From CAZTZL01 sp964617625 (lineage in GTDB: Bacteria; Zhuqueibacterota; QNDG01; DSAB01), in the NCBI GenBank assembly GCA_964617625.1, contig CAZTZL010000113.1, forward strand, positions 1 to 8,008: DNA of 8,008 nt, written 5' to 3'. Below, piece after piece: positions 7,470-8,008 of this stretch. Position 1 is the stretch's first letter; each line of letters begins with the position of its first letter. Position numbers and translations under genes: made by a program. The notes under the pieces are model-generated. The model worked only from the letters and a program-made list of their open reading frames with translations, searched no databases and was not told where the DNA came from.

Positions 7470-7507
7470 AAAAAAGAGGGCGAATCAATCCTGTTGATTC
7501 GCCCTCT
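7470..7507 (-). terminator. Rho-independent terminator/attenuator after the first subunit gene
   Basis: A perfect 14-bp inverted repeat (7475-7488 and 7494-7507) with a 5-base loop is followed on the minus strand by six T residues (7475-7470). It starts 31 bases after the stop codon of the first gene. The next gene's ribosome site begins immediately after the T-run and no separate promoter is evident, so partial read-through probably feeds the downstream genes at a lower level than the first gene. Confidence 0.9.
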
Positions 7508-7538
7508 CCACAGTTAAACACAAACTGATATTAACTTA

Positions 7539-8008
7539 TCACGCATCTGTCAGCGTATAGGTCACCAGATGCTGTTCACTTCCGTCTCCGGCCGCGGCAG
7601 TAGCACTGGCTGTGTATTGAATTGTGCAGGCACCGACTGTCTCCGCAACACCCGTTACAAAATCATGGGTATCCGTGTCATCCAGATCCACAGAAGCAGC
7701 AGGTGATCCACCGCTCACGCCAGTGGCAACAACAGCAAGACTGTAAGTTGAATAGGCAGCATCAGATGCAACCGTAATCTTCTTACTGTCTTCATTGGTC
7801 GTCCATTCCAGACCGCGGTCCGTGTTTTGAACTGCATCGGGTTCCGAACCCGGATCACTACAAGCATTGATCGTGATCGTCAAATCGCCGCCGCCTGTCA
7901 TTTCCATGACACTGATAGCACTTACCGAAATCGTTACATTGTGACTGCTCTGCGCCATCACACTGCCGGCAAGACCCAAAACCAGAATACCGGCAATCAA
8001 CATTCCTG
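7539..8008 (-). CDS. Secreted small beta-rich protein, putative major fibre subunit (5' end beyond window)
   Basis: The frame ends at TGA (7539-7541) and is open to the right edge. An internal ATG at 8003 begins MLIAGILVLG, but this lacks the basic residues expected at a signal-peptide start, so the true start probably lies just beyond the window. Cleavage is expected after SVMA, leaving about 137 residues. The mature protein begins SSHNVTISVSAISVMEM, contains GGGDLTITIN, then LEWTTNEDSKKITVAS and SLAVVATG, and closes with CTIQYTASATAAAGDGS and a final strand LVTYTLTDA. Two cysteines (48 and 126, counted from 8003) could form a disulfide. It is Thr/Ser/Ala/Val-rich and acidic, typical of an exported all-beta subunit. 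It is not obviously homologous to the two following subunit-like proteins. First place in the operon and the terminator behind it suggest the most abundant product, like a major pilin; that role is inferred. Confidence 0.8.
   Translation of the reverse strand, partial: GMLIAGILVLGLAGSVMAQSSHNVTISVSAISVMEMTGGGDLTITINACSDPGSEPDAVQNTDRGLEWTTNEDSKKITVASDAAYSTYSLAVVATGVSGGSPAASVDLDDTDTHDFVTGVAETVGACTIQYTASATAAAGDGSEQHLVTYTLTDA

Noticed and set aside
7459..7521. Upstream ATG start for the first paralogue
   Set aside because: It would run through the terminator hairpin and put 21 residues ahead of a normal signal peptide; the ATG at 7458 with GGCGG is better.
1..8008. CRISPR array, tRNA, rRNA or transposase genes
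   Set aside because: No regularly spaced repeats, no cloverleaf-like sequence and no transposase motif were seen on either strand.

Overview
All recognisable genes in this window lie on the minus strand, so they read from right to left. They are typical of a Gram-negative (diderm) bacterium: five of the six products or partial products carry Sec-type signal peptides or a signal-like hydrophobic start, one looks like a large outer-membrane beta-barrel, and the sixth is a membrane-bound hybrid histidine kinase. Base composition is moderate. Nothing fixes the lineage; a deltaproteobacterial or FCB-type (Calditrichota/Ignavibacteria-like) environmental bacterium is a guess only.

Reading in the direction of transcription, the right part (8008 to 5645) is a tight operon. 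It begins with a small secreted beta-rich protein (partial, entering from the right edge). A textbook Rho-independent hairpin (7470-7507) follows it. Then come two clearly paralogous small secreted beta proteins (7458-6964 and 6949-6470) and a two-domain, Ig-like periplasmic protein resembling a pilus chaperone or a DUF916-type protein (6451-5645). A second strong terminator (5551-5602) closes this unit.

An AT-rich intergenic region of about 390 bp (5253-5644) follows, with a sigma-54-like promoter candidate at 5326-5341. It leads into a 956-residue exported protein (5252-2382) with two N-terminal Ig-like domains, a long beta-barrel-like middle and two C-terminal carboxypeptidase-regulatory-like sandwiches, which is usher-like in layout. 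After 57 bp comes a hybrid sensor histidine kinase (2324 to beyond the left edge) with a duplicated two-helix membrane module, a coiled coil, a GAF domain, HisKA, HATPase and a C-terminal receiver.

Taken together, the parts list (three small beta-sandwich subunits, an Ig-like chaperone and an outer-membrane barrel with soluble domains at both ends) mirrors a chaperone-usher pilus locus, yet none of the proteins shows obvious classical PapD, FimD or FimA sequence signatures. The working hypothesis is a divergent chaperone-usher-like surface-fibre system, perhaps controlled by the adjacent kinase. The gene calls are solid; the system-level function is inference from architecture and gene order.
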